A stretch of DNA of 64,000 nt from Notospermus geniculatus (GCA_002633025.1 NMRB01000153.1:487805-551804), one strand, 5' to 3'; positions 23,693-35,711 are shown, numbered from the stretch's first letter. A program made the numbers and translations. Notes: generated from the letters alone by a model not told the origin.

Positions 23693-26355
23693 TCAGAAAG
23701 AACGCTTGATCAACCAAGAGAGTGACATTGCTATAATGAAGTTGACAAAATCTCCACGATTCATCACCCCTCCACAGCACATCAACGTGAATCTCGTGAT
23801 ACCGGTCACGTGACTCCAGGTGCCATTGTTGGGGGCGGGTTCGACCCCCAGTATTGCACACATCAGCTGGTAGATGTCAACTGAGTTGATCTTTGGTTGT
23901 CTTGCACCTTTGAGGAAATCTGCAAGAATTGGTAGCTTGTTGTAAAACACGACCTTGGCAATGCAGGATGCCTCCTGCGTATCTGAATATGTACGTATGG
24001 TCATTCTCAAATTCATAGTTATCTGTTTCAAGAGCTATAGCTAGGAGGCTCTAGGTACAATAGCAAGCAGCAAGCCTAATTGGTATCACGCAATCGTCGT
24101 TTTTTTTTCGTGAAAAGTCGACCTTGGAGAAGGAAACAACAGAGAAGTAGAGTAGGCCTCTTTTCTGTGGATCCTTCGATCAGCCTACCTGGTCCTAGCC
24201 CGAGAAAGATTCCCTGCATGCCGAGAGTCTCTGGTGGGAAGCCGTGGCCGCCTAACTTCGATGTTTGATTCCTTTTCTGCAAGATACATGGGCCCGATTT
24301 TCGTAAGAATTCAAAATCAATGTTAAATTTACATTGCATCTCATGTTAATAAATGTCAAAAGCTTCTGTTAGTTATTTGTACAATCAACTAAAACAGAGT
24401 AGGCCACAGAATTTGGTAAGTGATCACCAAATTATTTCGCCAGTTCCTCAGCCAATGAGCCATCTAGTTGACTGCGGAGCTGTTGTTGCAGTGTCTCCAT
24501 CTATTGGCCAGTTCGATACGTGCTAGTGTTGAAAGTCCTGTTCTTACCATATGGAAGCTACAGGAGACATAGTAACCATCATCAGCATAGAACAACACAG
24601 GGGCGATGCGGCGGTCGTGTTTATAGTGATACCGCTCTGGGAAATCTTCCTTCAGAAAGACATTGAGTCGGGGGTCTGCCTTCTTTACTCTGTCGTAAAT
24701 CTGAAATACAGCCAAAGGAACAGGAATTACATTATACACGACACATGTGCACGTGATGCACTAGATTACTTGTCATGTAGGCCTGAGCACTGAGGAACTA
24801 CTTTTTATCTTTTTGACGTCACAACATGGCCGCTGTGGTTGGCAGGGACACCAATATCATGGGATCTCTGATTGGACAATGAGTTGACTGGAATTCATGA
24901 CGTCTGATTCACTTCGGCCCATAATNGACCCCCCGCCCGCCTTCCCCCATCAAAATGCTTTTTCGGTCCATTCACAGGACATCAACGTGTACAGGAAGTC
25001 GTCGTTCAATCAATCAACTGAATGAATGTCAGTCCTTTACCAATGAAGTCAAAGCCTTGTTGTAAGTCATCAAGGGTTTTATTGAGGGCATAGTGGATGT
25101 AGGTCCGGTTCGGCCAGTACCAGTACTCATCACAGATTTCAGGGGTCACATTACGAATGCTGATCTCACAACCTGACCAATAGTACAAGGCACTCTTCTT
25201 ACCCTGAAGTGAAACAAATGAGACCATCCAGCAGACTTTACATACATGAAAGGCGAAATAGTTCCATCGTCTTGATTTTACTAGGAACATCGTTATTAAA
25301 TATTTAACAAAGATTGTAAAATTCACGTCACTATTTGCGGCCATACCTCGATCCGTCAGTGACTCGATCGCTGGTTGGCGTTCGTGACGTCATCAAAGAC
25401 TTCGCACCAATCCTCGGTGGTTGGCCGTCACCAAACGACAACGATCATGAAACACTTTGATTTGAACGAAAGATCACCCTCATAGGTTCTCCATTGAATA
25501 CAAACAAATGTTTACCTGTTTTGTTGCTGTCACCCACATGGGTTCCCCGTCGTTGTAGAAATGGGTGTGGTTGTACTCAGGGTTCTCAGCAAACAACCAG
25601 GGCTCTTTGTACTTGGGGTCATAAAAACTATTACCGACCAAGCCATGGCTTTCGGCATACAAACCTATTACGACGAGAAATGAATGACTTCCAAACATTT
25701 GTGATCCCTTTGTTCTAAATAAGGGCAGAACGAAATCGTGAATTTAGGAAGAGATTTCACAATCTCAAAGTATAATGAATTGTCTGCATTTGAAAACAAT
25801 GCAGTAGGCCTACAGCATTCCGAATTCTACCTTGGAATTGATCGCTCCAGTGGGTTTAGAAGTCGTGCAGGCAAAATGCATTTGTCTCTTGGGCCAGTGC
25901 GCGGACAATGAAAAAGTGTCTCGAAATGTCAGTGCAGAAAAATGCAAATGCCTCGGCAGGTAGGCCATCCAAGGGACAGCTTGGTTCCAAGGTATCGATA
26001 TCTCGGCTGACAAAAACTCCTTTACTGGGAGGATGGCGCCAGTTGCATTCAAAACCAATCGCCCACCACTCGTATCATCATGATGCAGTTTTCAAAGACA
26101 GATCTCCAACTCACCCGTCATGATGGTGTAGTACTGTGGATAGGACAGTGTCGGAAAAGCCATGGTCATCTGCTCCACCCAGGCGCCATTGGTCATGAAC
26201 TCGGTGAAGCCTTCTAATCCTGGAATCTTCAAGTAATCCCAGCGGAAACCGTCAAAAAGGATGAGCACGACCTTGTTGGGGGTTTGATACTGTGCCATCA
26301 ACCCCGCAAAAAGGCAGAGGGTCACGAGAGAGAACGCGCGAACAAAAAGACCCAT
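23693..26355 (-). CDS. ENPP6-like phosphodiesterase copy B, exon 4 missing
   Basis: Exons 1 (26,115-26,355), 2 (25,516-25,664), 3 (25,041-25,203), 5 (24,548-24,700), 6 (24,189-24,276) and 7 (23,693-23,919) match the other copies in length and phase. Exon 4, which carries the VGHRYGP and SDHGM metal ligands, is absent. Intron 4 sequence runs straight into intron 3 sequence across an N at 24,926 beside a C-rich tract. Exon 3 ends in phase 1 and exon 5 starts in phase 0, so joining them would shift the frame. An assembly gap is the simplest explanation; true exon loss would make this a pseudogene. The signal peptide (MGLFVRAFSLVTLCLFAGL) differs from copies A and C, and YYWSGCE replaces YYWPGCE in exon 3. 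Confidence 0.75.
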
Positions 26356-26950
26356 TTTCCCTCCAGCTGTCAACCTCATCTGACTTGAGGTCAAAACATT
26401 AACCAAACTTAGCAAATTACATGTATTTACATTGAGGTCATTTTAGGAATACAATCGTCATTTGTCTATTTAGAAAACACCCAGTCGAATAAAGTGCCTT
26501 TTACCATAAATTGGGCCATGCAGAAGTGGTACCTACATATCACCATGTTACCAAACAATCAGTATATGAGACTGACCCCCGACAAATATTCTGAACGACT
26601 TGTGTAGCTGTCAATCATCATTTGCTCTCTGATCTATATGTAATTGTAGGCTAGTTTTTTCGTTTCCAATCCTCTGAACTTTCAATTGCCATCAATCAAG
26701 GTCACATCAAGGGCAGACAAGAGACCCGTTCAGCCCTCGCATCGCTTTGATGATATAGTCGATATCGCAACAATGGTAATTGAAACTTCAACCACTTCTC
26801 TTGCCACTCACTCGGTGGTAGGCCTATACCTGACATTGCATAGGCCTACATCAGGTGAGATTACACAGCGTCAAGGAAGACATGCACGCCATCGTCCACT
26901 GGAACATTCCCACGAAATATAAAATGTAACCGCGAGAATAATCTTTGGCG

Positions 26951-29900
26951 TTAAACCGAACGCTTGGCCAACAAACAGAACACAGTGACCATCAGGTAGT
27001 TCACGAAATGTCCAAAAGGCGTCGACGCTCCAGACAACATCCCAGACCTGATGTTCGTGATACCGGTCACGTGACTCCAGGTACCGTTGTTAGGGGCGGG
27101 TTCGACCCCCAGCATCGCACACATCAGCTGGTAGACGTCGACAGAATTGATGTTTGGCTGCCTGGAGCCTTTCACGAAATCTGAAAAACATGAATCGGTG
27201 GCAAGGAAAGGGCATTTGAAATTCTCCACCAGCAGCACACCATGCAGGCGATATCGCAAGCGATCGCTCTCCAGCGCACACCGATTTTGCTTGGTGGCGA
27301 TATCACCTGGTCTGCAGCCCGCACTTCGTGCTTGGTGACTAAAAAAGCAGTTCTAGTTGCACGGGTAGACCCCTACCTGGTCCAAGTCCCAGGAAGATAC
27401 CCTTCATGTCTGTTCTTTCTGGTCGGAAGCCATGACCACCTTTATGTGTTACGTTTTCCGTCTGAAAATGTCATAACAAGACAGATGACTGACTGCAACA
27501 CGACACACCAGATACCGTCAAAGGTCTGACGGCTGATGTATGTCCCGAATCTTCATGAGTCGAACTATNATGCCATGCTTAAGAAATGGGTTTTATTCAT
27601 CCCCCAGTTACTACTGATAGAATGAGACCATCAAACCTTTCGTTCTCAAAAGTGTAAATAAAAGTGGGCTGGCTCCCCAATTACAACGGAGGTTACATGT
27701 GACGTAAATTACCACGGTGAGGTTACACGTGACGTAACTTACCACGGTGAGGTTACACGTGACGTAACTTACCACGGTGAGGTTACACGTGACGTAATAC
27801 CCGTCGTCGGCGATGTAAAGTATTGGTGGGATGCGGCGGTCATGTTTGTAATGGTAATGATCCGGGAAGTCTTCCTTCAGATAGACGGTCAGGCGAGGGT
27901 CAACTGTTTTCACCTTATCATAGATCTAAAAATACGAGTGTTTCAGGGTGTTGTAGCCTGTCACTTTCTACCTAGTGTCAGAGTCCACCTGCAACACTGC
28001 TGCTTCCTGCTTAGAGGCCAACGCGCCAACCACAAGGCCATGAGGAAATCCCCCATATTGGCAGGTTTGGCCATGCCATATCCTGTGGTGGTAGTACATG
28101 ACATTACGATGAGAGTTCATTCGAAAAGACAAGCCGGAGAATACAGTTAGGGCCAAAAGGCATAACAACGTGTGCATCAACGTCGACTGACTGATATAGC
28201 AATGACTTCCATTAGCCCTTTCCGGACCAGGGCCCGGTTGCACAAAACTCACGATAGCGCTAACTTGGTGTTAGCATTATAACTTTATGTTACATGACGT
28301 AAAACTCCATTGTCTTTTTACGTCATTTAACATAAAGTTAGCGCTAACACCAAGTAATAGCGCTAACATGAGTTTTGTGCAACCCAGCCCTGACCTTTCC
28401 ATTACATGTACAAAAGTATCATTGTTCTCACCGTTTTTATGTACTTGGGATCTGTCGGGTAGATGCCGAAGTCAAAACATATCAGAACTGTCATATTCCA
28501 CTCTTCTTCCGTGAAATGAGTCGACACCTGAATGAATTCGGGATGGACGGGCGTCATGCCATGGTCGGACACCAAAATCACGTTAGTTTTATCTGCGAGG
28601 TTCCTTGATTTGAGTCCATCGACGAAGAATTGCACCTCCCTGCCGTAAGCTAGAACTGTGTCGTTGATTTCTTGTGAGAAGGGGCCGTATTTGTGCCCGT
28701 ATACGTCGGTGTCTTCCACGTAGATGGCTGTTGGAAACGGACAAGGGATTGAGACGTCAAAAGGATGGCTGATGATGGTAATAGGACAGAAAATCAACCT
28801 GAAAATCCTTGTGGACATCGGTCCACAGCGGGTCTGCAATGGGCAAGGTAGAACTAGAAGCTGAGGTCCCTTCGATTTGTACCTTGTGTCTTTGCAAGGG
28901 TAAGTAAAAGACCCCATCCAAGTGAGGAATATGAGATGGCCTCCTCTACTTACCAGGGCCAATAATGTTTTGGTGTCGGCCCTGATGGAAAAAACTATCA
29001 TCAACAAGGACAATACAAATACAGACTGCAAAATATCGTACAGATAAGGCGCCTTCTTCCGCTTGCAACTTTACTGGCTCACGTCTAAAAGGGAGCACTC
29101 AAACTTGTTTTTATCAACTGGAATTATTTTTTTATCATTGTATGACATGATGGTCGTTTGTGTGCGTAATGAACATGCAGTATGAAACCAGCTGCATCTG
29201 ATGATAAGATTTTATCACTCCGACGGCCTCCATCTCCCTGTGAAAGGTTCAGCGAACTCCATCTCCCTGTGGGAGGTTCAGGTACCTCCTGCTTTACTCA
29301 CCAATGAAGTCCATGTCCCCCTCGAGATCATCCAAGGTTCTCTCGAGGGCAGAATGAACGAACGTCTGATTGGGCCAGTACCAGTAAACATCACAGTAGG
29401 CAGGAGTCACATTCCGGATGTCAATCTCGCATCCAGGCCAGTAATAGAGGGCACTATTTTTGTTCTGTGTCAAATAAAACAAGGAAAAACTGTACAATGA
29501 TACCTAAGCCATTTGAATGCGGTCATGGTCACGGACATTCCACAAAATTAAATCCAAGAATGCGTTGTCGTCACCTTCATGGGTTAATTAAATACAAACG
29601 AGTATTCATTTGTTGCGGTCACCCACATGATTCCCCATTGAATATAAACGAATGTTCTTTTGTTGCGGTCACCCACATGGGTTCTCCACTGAACACAAAT
29701 GAATGTTCTTTTGTTGCGGTCACCCACATGGGTTCTCCACTGAACACAAACGAATGTTCTTTTGTTGCGGTCACCCACATGGGTTCTCCACTGAACACAA
29801 ACGAATGTTCTTTTGTTGCGGTCACCCACATGGGTTCTCCACTGAACACAAACGAATGTTCTTTTGTTGCGGTCACCCACATGGGTTCTCCACTGAACAC

Positions 29901-31121
29901 AAACGAATGTTCTTTTGTTGCGGTCACCCACATGGGTTCTCCACTGAACACAAACGAATGTTCTTTTGTTGCGGTCACCCACATGGGTTCTCCACTGAAC
30001 ACAAACGAATGTTCTTTTGTTGCGGTCACCCACATGGGTTCTCCACTGAACACAAACGAATGTTCTTTTGTTGCGGTCACCCACATGGGTTCTCCACTGA
30101 ACACAAACGAATGTTCTTTTGTTGCGGTCACCCACATGGGTTCTCCACTGAACACAAACGAATGTTCTTTTGTTGCGGTCACCCACATGGGTTCTCCACT
30201 GAACACAGACGAATGTTCTTTTGTTGCGGTCACCCACATGGGTTCTCCACTGAACACAGACGAATGTTCTTTTGTTGCGGTCACCCACATGGGTTCTCCA
30301 CTGAACACAAACGAATGTTCTTTTGTTGCGGTCACCCACATGGGTTCTCCATTGAATACAAACGAGTTCTTTTGTTGCGGTCATCCACATGGGTTCTTGA
30401 CTGAATACAGACGAATGTTCTTTTGTTGCGGTCACCGCAAGGATTTCAGATTGATTGCGATCCGTGCTTACCTGTTTAGTCGCAGTCACCCACATGGGTT
30501 CCCCGTCGTTGTAGAAATGAGTGTGGTTGTATTCAGGGTTCATCGCAAATAACCAGGGTTCCTTGTATTTAGGGTCATAGAAATCGTTATTAATCAAGCC
30601 GTGACTCTCAGCATACAAACCTACAAATAAAGCAAATACTAGTCGTGCTGTCAGCTTTGCTGTCTGTCGTTAACAGGGCCAGGCTCTCCCCAGCTTTGAA
30701 CAACACACTTTTTTAGTGAAAGCGCGTAGTTGAAGTGCTTCAACGGACGTCCAGCCTTGCGCGCCGCGGAGGTGCCGACCACTTGTATGGGCCAGAGATT
30801 GCACAGCCTTGTCTTGTGCATCAGGACGGCAGATTTTGATGTCAGCAAGTCCCTATCAATGGTATTGACTTCCAACTCACCCGTCATGATGGTGTAGTAT
30901 TGTGGATAGGACATTGTCGGAAAAGCCATGGTCATCTGCTCCACCCAGGCGCCATTGGTCATGAACTCGGTGAAGCCTTCTAATCCTGGAATCCTCAAGT
31001 AATCCCAGCGGAAACCGTCAAAAAGGATTAGCACGACCTTGCTGGGGGTTCGACCTTGAGCGACCAACCCCATGAAGAGGGTGAGAATTACAACCAAAAC
31101 AATAGGTCCGAGTCCGCCCAT
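26951..31121 (-). CDS. ENPP6-like choline phosphodiesterase copy A, intact
   Basis: Seven exons: 30,881-31,121, 30,472-30,620, 29,302-29,464, 28,432-28,727, 27,773-27,925, 27,377-27,461 and 26,951-27,180. Phases agree throughout, giving 438 residues against about 440 for human ENPP6. ENPP6 cleaves choline phosphate from glycerophosphocholine and related lipids at the outer cell surface. Seen: signal peptide MGGLGPIVLVVILTLFMGL, metal Asp in LFDGFRWDY, Ser nucleophile in FPTMSYPQYY, YYWPGCEIDI, metal ligands in DVYGHKYGP, SDHGM and GGHGF, PAPNNGTWS, and a hydrophobic C-tail compatible with GPI anchoring. Oddities: a minisatellite derived from exon 2 in intron 2, a fourfold repeat across the exon 5 donor, a MITE in intron 4, and an N at 27,569 in an intron. 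This is the only undamaged gene of the minus-strand cluster. Confidence 0.9.
27681..27798 (-). repeat. 30-bp repeat spanning exon 5 end and its splice donor
   Basis: On the minus strand, three near-exact 30-bp units and one degenerate unit each hold TACGTCACGTGTAACC, then TCACCGTG followed by the donor GTAAGT (GTAATT in the third). Because 30 is a multiple of three and the frame stays open, using the second or third donor would add 10 or 20 residues (YVTCNLTVVS units). Copies B, C, D and E have a single copy of this border. Confidence 0.85.
28228..28392. mobile_element. MITE in intron 4 of copy A
   Basis: The 24-base ends are inverted repeats with two mismatches (CAGGGCCCGGTTGCAC on the left, GTGCAACCCAGCCCTG on the right), followed by inner inverted TAGCGCTAAC motifs. 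The CAGGG terminus resembles hAT ends. No clear 8-bp target duplication was seen. Copies B to E lack it at this position. Confidence 0.6.
29620..30400 (-). repeat. 51-bp minisatellite derived from exon 2 end (copy A)
   Basis: About 14 near-identical 51-bp units plus degenerate flanking units. Each carries the exon 2 sequence for GEPMWVTATK, but the donor has decayed (AAAGAACATTCG instead of CAGGTAAACATTTG). Since 51 is a multiple of three, several frames stay open across the array on both strands, producing spurious long open frames. The array lies in intron 2, just downstream of exon 2. Confidence 0.9.
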
Positions 31122-31451
31122 GGTGAGCGATCCAATGGTGATGAATGATGATTAGGCCTATCCTGTGTTTTAATTATACAACATGTAGGCCAACGGTTCG
31201 GATAATCAGTCCACCTGGATCTATTATTGACCGTGGTCATCTCCATTAAATCAAATTTGATTCAAAAAGCATTGCAATGCATTCATCAAGCAGCCTGGCA
31301 GTAGAGGCCTCATACGAACATCAATTAGTCGATTGATGGTGGAAGTAAAGTAGGCCCCTAAAGCGAAAATTCTCAGACCCTTTCACTCTATCTTAAAAGA
31401 TGAAAAGAAGCCAGCAATGTCAGGGATTGTACAACTCTATGACTGCTTACT

Positions 31452-31997
31452 TTATAAGGAAATTAACATATTTTTACCGGTGAAAAATGCGGGTTTCAAT
31501 AATATTACAACAGGGGATGAGGCGGCAGCCACACGTCCTGCAGCTCGCTCGGAAAAGATGTGCGCAGCGACTCCGATCGTCCGTCTCCAAAGTTCGCGTT
31601 TTCCACCCTCTCCACCGGTTGGACTTGGAGCGTCTCGCCACGTGGATGATAAAGAATACTCCGATTGAAAGCATTGACAACAGACCCGCTGCCTTTCCCA
31701 GCATTTAGTCTCGGGTTTAGTTTCGACAGGAGTCGGTGAATCGTAATGAACATACGAAATCTCGCCGTCGTCTTCTCCATTGTCAGACCAAAATGGTGTC
31801 ATGATGATATTGGAGTGCGGACCTGAACTCATGATGTCATGGAAACTAATCTCATCTCCATCAGAGATACGACCGTAGGCGTGGATTCCCCTTCGTTTGT
31901 TCTTCTTCCGATTCGCTTTAATGTCCTTCACGCATTTCGTCGTGACTTCGGAATTTTTGATACACTTATTGCCGCTTTTTGATGATTTACAGCCCAT
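31452..31997 (-). CDS. Small predicted N-acylated basic/acidic protein
   Basis: A 181-residue single-exon frame beginning MGCKSSKSGNKC. Gly2 followed by Cys3 and a Ser/Lys context fits N-myristoylation plus palmitoylation. A basic stretch (NRKKNKRR) is followed by an acidic segment (SDNGEDDGEISYVHYD). This pattern is typical of plasma-membrane inner-leaflet adaptors, but I recognise no family. It lies 331 bases upstream of ENPP6-like copy A on the same strand. The C-terminal part is shared with a broken copy at 22,914-23,174, and the sequence could also be read in another frame there, so the true C-terminus is uncertain. An additional exon is possible. Confidence 0.45.
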   Translation of the reverse strand: MGCKSSKSGNKCIKNSEVTTKCVKDIKANRKKNKRRGIHAYGRISDGDEISFHDIMSSGPHSNIIMTPFWSDNGEDDGEISYVHYDSPTPVETKPETKCWERQRVCCQCFQSEYSLSSTWRDAPSPTGGEGGKRELWRRTIGVAAHIFSERAAGRVAAASSPVVILLKPAFFTGKNMLISL

Positions 31998-32702
31998 TCT
32001 TTAGTTTCCAGGGGCCAACCAAGGACTCCTCTCAAGGATAAAGTTGTCCTTTGCTGCCCTTAACGTTTACTCCGCTTGTATCTAAGAATTTTTACAACAT
32101 ATTCGATTTTCATGGAGTCCCCACCGTCATGATCGCCATCATAGAAACAGTGACGCTGGAGACCGTCGCGATTACGTCATACATAATCGTGACGTCAGTG
32201 GACAAGCTTATGACGTCATGTCACTGAAGGCAACCTCGCAGACGATGTACATGTACCATTCAATCGGAAGTGAAGTTCGACACGCGTCACTGTTCTTTAT
32301 TCTGATGCACAAGCCGGTAATCAAGGAAACAGGACACCCTGTACAGCATGCTTTGCCTGTTCTCTTTCTCTGAGAGAATATTTGGTGCGTGCAAGCTAAG
32401 CGGAGGGGCGCGTTAATCAAAGTGACTAATGCTATGAAGTATTGGATTACTATCATGGAAAGTCACTTCTTTTATCGGGGAAGATGCTAGATAAACGAAG
32501 CGGATTGAGTTCATCGGGATCGTGTTTGTATGTTCCACAGGAGACTACGAGAATGACGCAACCATTAAAAATGAGTAGGAAGCAGGAAGTTGGGAGAAGG
32601 CGTCGAGTCTGCCGCTGTGGTACGTTGCCAGAGCCGATCCTGAACCGCGAGGGGTTAAAATTCTGCCCTCACGTATTCATCGTTTCGACGGGCCCGCCAT
32701 CT

Positions 32703-33326
32703 TGGATTTCTTGCAAAACTGCACATGCACAGTTGTATATCTGGTAGGCAAACTCGTATCTCGAGACAACCACGTGTTTTGGTTATCCTACCAGATAGTT
32801 GCGCACGCACAAAATCTCGTAGAAACCAATACAAGATGGCGGAGGGCCGTGGAAACGATGAATATGCTATATTCTTGCGTCAGGCCATTCGGCAACTGCT
32901 TCTTTCAAACCCAACAGTGGGCGAGGCCAGGGTAGATACCGATCAATATCTGAGAACGAGGTCCCTTAAACCTAGCGTCCACTAGGGCGCGGACAAGACG
33001 CGGAACGCAAATTTAGCAATTCCGCATTCATTCCGCAACCTCTCCGCATATTCTTGAAAATGGATTTCTTGCAAAACTGCACATGCACAGTTGTATATCT
33101 GGTAGGCAAACTCGTATCTCGAGACAACCACGTGTTTTGGTTATCCTACCAGTTAGTTGCGCACGCACAAAATCTCGTAGAAACCAATACAGGATGGCGG
33201 AGGGCCGTGGAAACGATGAATATGCTATATTCTTGCGTCAGGCCATTCGGCAACTGCTTCTTTCAAACCCAACAGTGGGCGAGGCCAGGGTAGATACCGA
33301 TCAATATCTGAGAACGAGGTCCCTTA
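32703..33326 (+). repeat. Tandem duplication of a possible promoter/first exon
   Basis: 32,703-32,968 and 33,061-33,326 are almost identical 266-bp segments 358 bases apart. Each has a start in good context (AAGATGGCGG or AGGATGGCGG at 32,836 and 33,194) opening the frame MAEGRGNDEYAIFLRQAIRQ and about 22 further residues. The codons look protein-like and both copies keep the frame, but no good GT donor follows (GAGGTCCCT only), so coding status is unproven. Confidence 0.45.
32972..33058. mobile_element. Left-end fragment of the 18,227 MITE
   Basis: Begins CTAGCGTCCACTAGGGCGCG as at 18,224 and continues for about 85 bases, but lacks the right inverted repeat. It lies exactly at the joint between the two copies of the 266-bp duplication. 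Confidence 0.7.
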
Positions 33327-35711
33327 CCGATGCTGACCCACGCACGTAACCGAAACCGGTGCGCATGTGCATGACAGATCGGCAGGAGAGTGGTCTCCTG
33401 GCTACGTATACCTGCAGCGGTCTTCACCGACACAGAGTTCTCCCACTCTTATCTCCGATGGAGCCCTGGGTAGCTAACGTCGATAACGTGACGGGAAAAC
33501 TGAAAACGCGATCCTGGCAGAACATATAATCCAATATCCCTTATTTACTGTCATTTCGACTCCGTTAATGTTGTAACGTGAAATCTTAACGCACGCCAAA
33601 TGCGTTTTATTTCGTTAGAGGCCGCAGTGGGGAGGGTCGTGCAAAGCTAAGGACGTGGAGAAAGGAATTTATCGCTGGATTAGAATTCCATTTTCCATCT
33701 CGAGTCTTGCTGACAGCGACATTCGCGACATTGCTGCTGTGCTGGTCCATATGATCTTACCTCGACTAACGATTCTCGGTATAAACTTCGTGCTGTGCTA
33801 CATGACGTAATACCCATAGGAATTCCTTTAATGGATATCGCTTTCCCGCCCATTGCCCGTAGACTTTCGCTCGTAACAAGTGGTTTTCCGTTGGCAGTCA
33901 ACTTGACAAACAGTCGGGATGAAATTGTCAGCTAATGGATATTGAAATATTAATTATAGCCGAAAGGTTTCTTCCGCGGTGAAACTGACATGGTGCAATT
34001 GCAAGAACAGAGCTGGAATATGAGGCTTTCATTTATCACGACATTGCTGTGGAAATTTTCATGGAATATTAATAAGATTTTCATGGAATATTAATAAGTA
34101 CCGACGGTACCGATGCAGAATTTGATGGAATAGCCTGAACTTCAGTTGTCATCATGTATTCGGTAAAAGGTCTGTTTCGGATGTTACTTCACTGCTTCCC
34201 AATATGAAAAGCCGGTTATTATTATTATCATCAAACATTTATATAGCGCTCTATTCATAAAAATGCTCTAGAGCGCTTTACAATTTAAAACATTATTACA
34301 TTACATTATATATATCACAAAACTGTGGCCACTGGCAGAACCATGCGACGTCTCAGTGGATTCCATATTTATGGAGTAAAAAAAATGGTAGCCCTTACGG
34401 AATGCTGGTCATGAATACTTTATATTATCGTATTAATTACAGCTATGAGACAGACGAGAATCGTTGGAGTGTATTTATTTGACAGACTCGTTTCTTACTC
34501 ATCCGACAGCTACGACAAGAAACACAGCTTCCCGGGATGCCATTATCGACATTCGGCTGAGAGGTTCAACGACAACATACGTACATCCATTGTACATCAT
34601 CCCCGTTTTAATGGCTCAGTATTCCAAACACGGAGAGTGCAGTCTGGATGAAATGTACTTTGATGATAAATTGCCCATCGGTTATACATCAAATAAACCT
34701 CTATAGAGTATAGAATTCCTGGAGAAAACGTGGGTGAACGATCTTTCTGTGTCAACGACGATCGGTAACCAAACATCAGAGGGATTTTTCCCTCTCACAA
34801 ACTGAAACAAAGAAGCTTGCTCTTTCTATTGGCTCCCTAGACGTACCAATGTTTTACTGCTAACGAGACTTGATTTGTCTAACTGCCCTTTCCGCATACC
34901 AATACCATTTTGAATACGACCGATAAATCAGGTTTGTCTGGTTTTCTCGTCATTTCGTGGGTTGCTCGGCGTTCCAACCAAAGCTTTCACGTGATATGCC
35001 AATGGATTTTTCAACTGTCGTTGCCCGGGAGCTTCCTTTGAAAAATCAATGCGAATTTCACCTGGACGTCGCGTCGACTTTCTAACGACGCACAAAGCTG
35101 CGCTTTGGAGGCTGAAGGCATGTTATTTAATGGTGATATTCTCAAAGGCCTAGTCTGGTTCTGACGATATCTCTTCTTCCGTTGGAAAGAACATCGTGGA
35201 AATGGATTACGGGCGATTTTGCAGTGACAGGCGGTTCCTGTGGAACATGTTTTAAGAATTACTTGGTTATGAGCTGGACTACAATCCAATCGAAAATAGT
35301 CAGTTAATAGGATTAGGGAATAACTGAGAAGCAAATTGCATTGTGTTTGATTTTACCCCCGAGTCTTGCGGACGTCAACAAAACGTTCTTCTTTCGTGGT
35401 ATCTGTGATTCCGTAACAGTCTGGCATCGTCATCAGAAACCATCCAAGCGAATTTACCGTCATTTTGTCGGTTGAGAAGTTCTTGGTTCATCCCCGTCTG
35501 GCGATCACCGAGATGACCGATTACATTTCAACCCTGAAAGAGTCGTGGTATAGATACTGACAAGTTGCCGAAAGCAATCTGCTTTGTCTCTAAGATACAT
35601 TTGTATTCCGGAGTTTGGCGCGGGAGGCGACAATTTCCTATCAGGCGTTGCGTCTGGTGTCATATCCCCGCTATCTTACAATAATATTGGACTCTGTGTT
35701 TGGCAGACGTG

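Larger units (their letters stand above)
31998..35711. other. Intergenic region with small repeats
   Basis: Apart from the duplicated possible first exon (32,703-33,326), I found no coding exon. A 22-bp direct repeat (TTTTCATGGAATATTAATAAG) lies near 34,058-34,100. At 34,235-34,283 there is a short inverted motif (TATAGCGCTCT and AGAGCGCTTTACA) of a type common in dispersed repeats of marine animals. The rest shows nothing I can support. Confidence 0.5.

Noticed and set aside
27611-27913. Read-through of exon 5 of copy A into its intron as one long exon
   Set aside because: The frame is open only because of the 30-bp repeat. The first donor gives an exon of 153 nt, exactly as in the other copies.
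29467-30618. Long open frames on both strands across 29.5-30.6 kb (up to 361 residues of 17-residue repeats)
   Set aside because: They are by-products of a 51-bp minisatellite in intron 2 of copy A. The period is a multiple of three, so frames stay open without selection.
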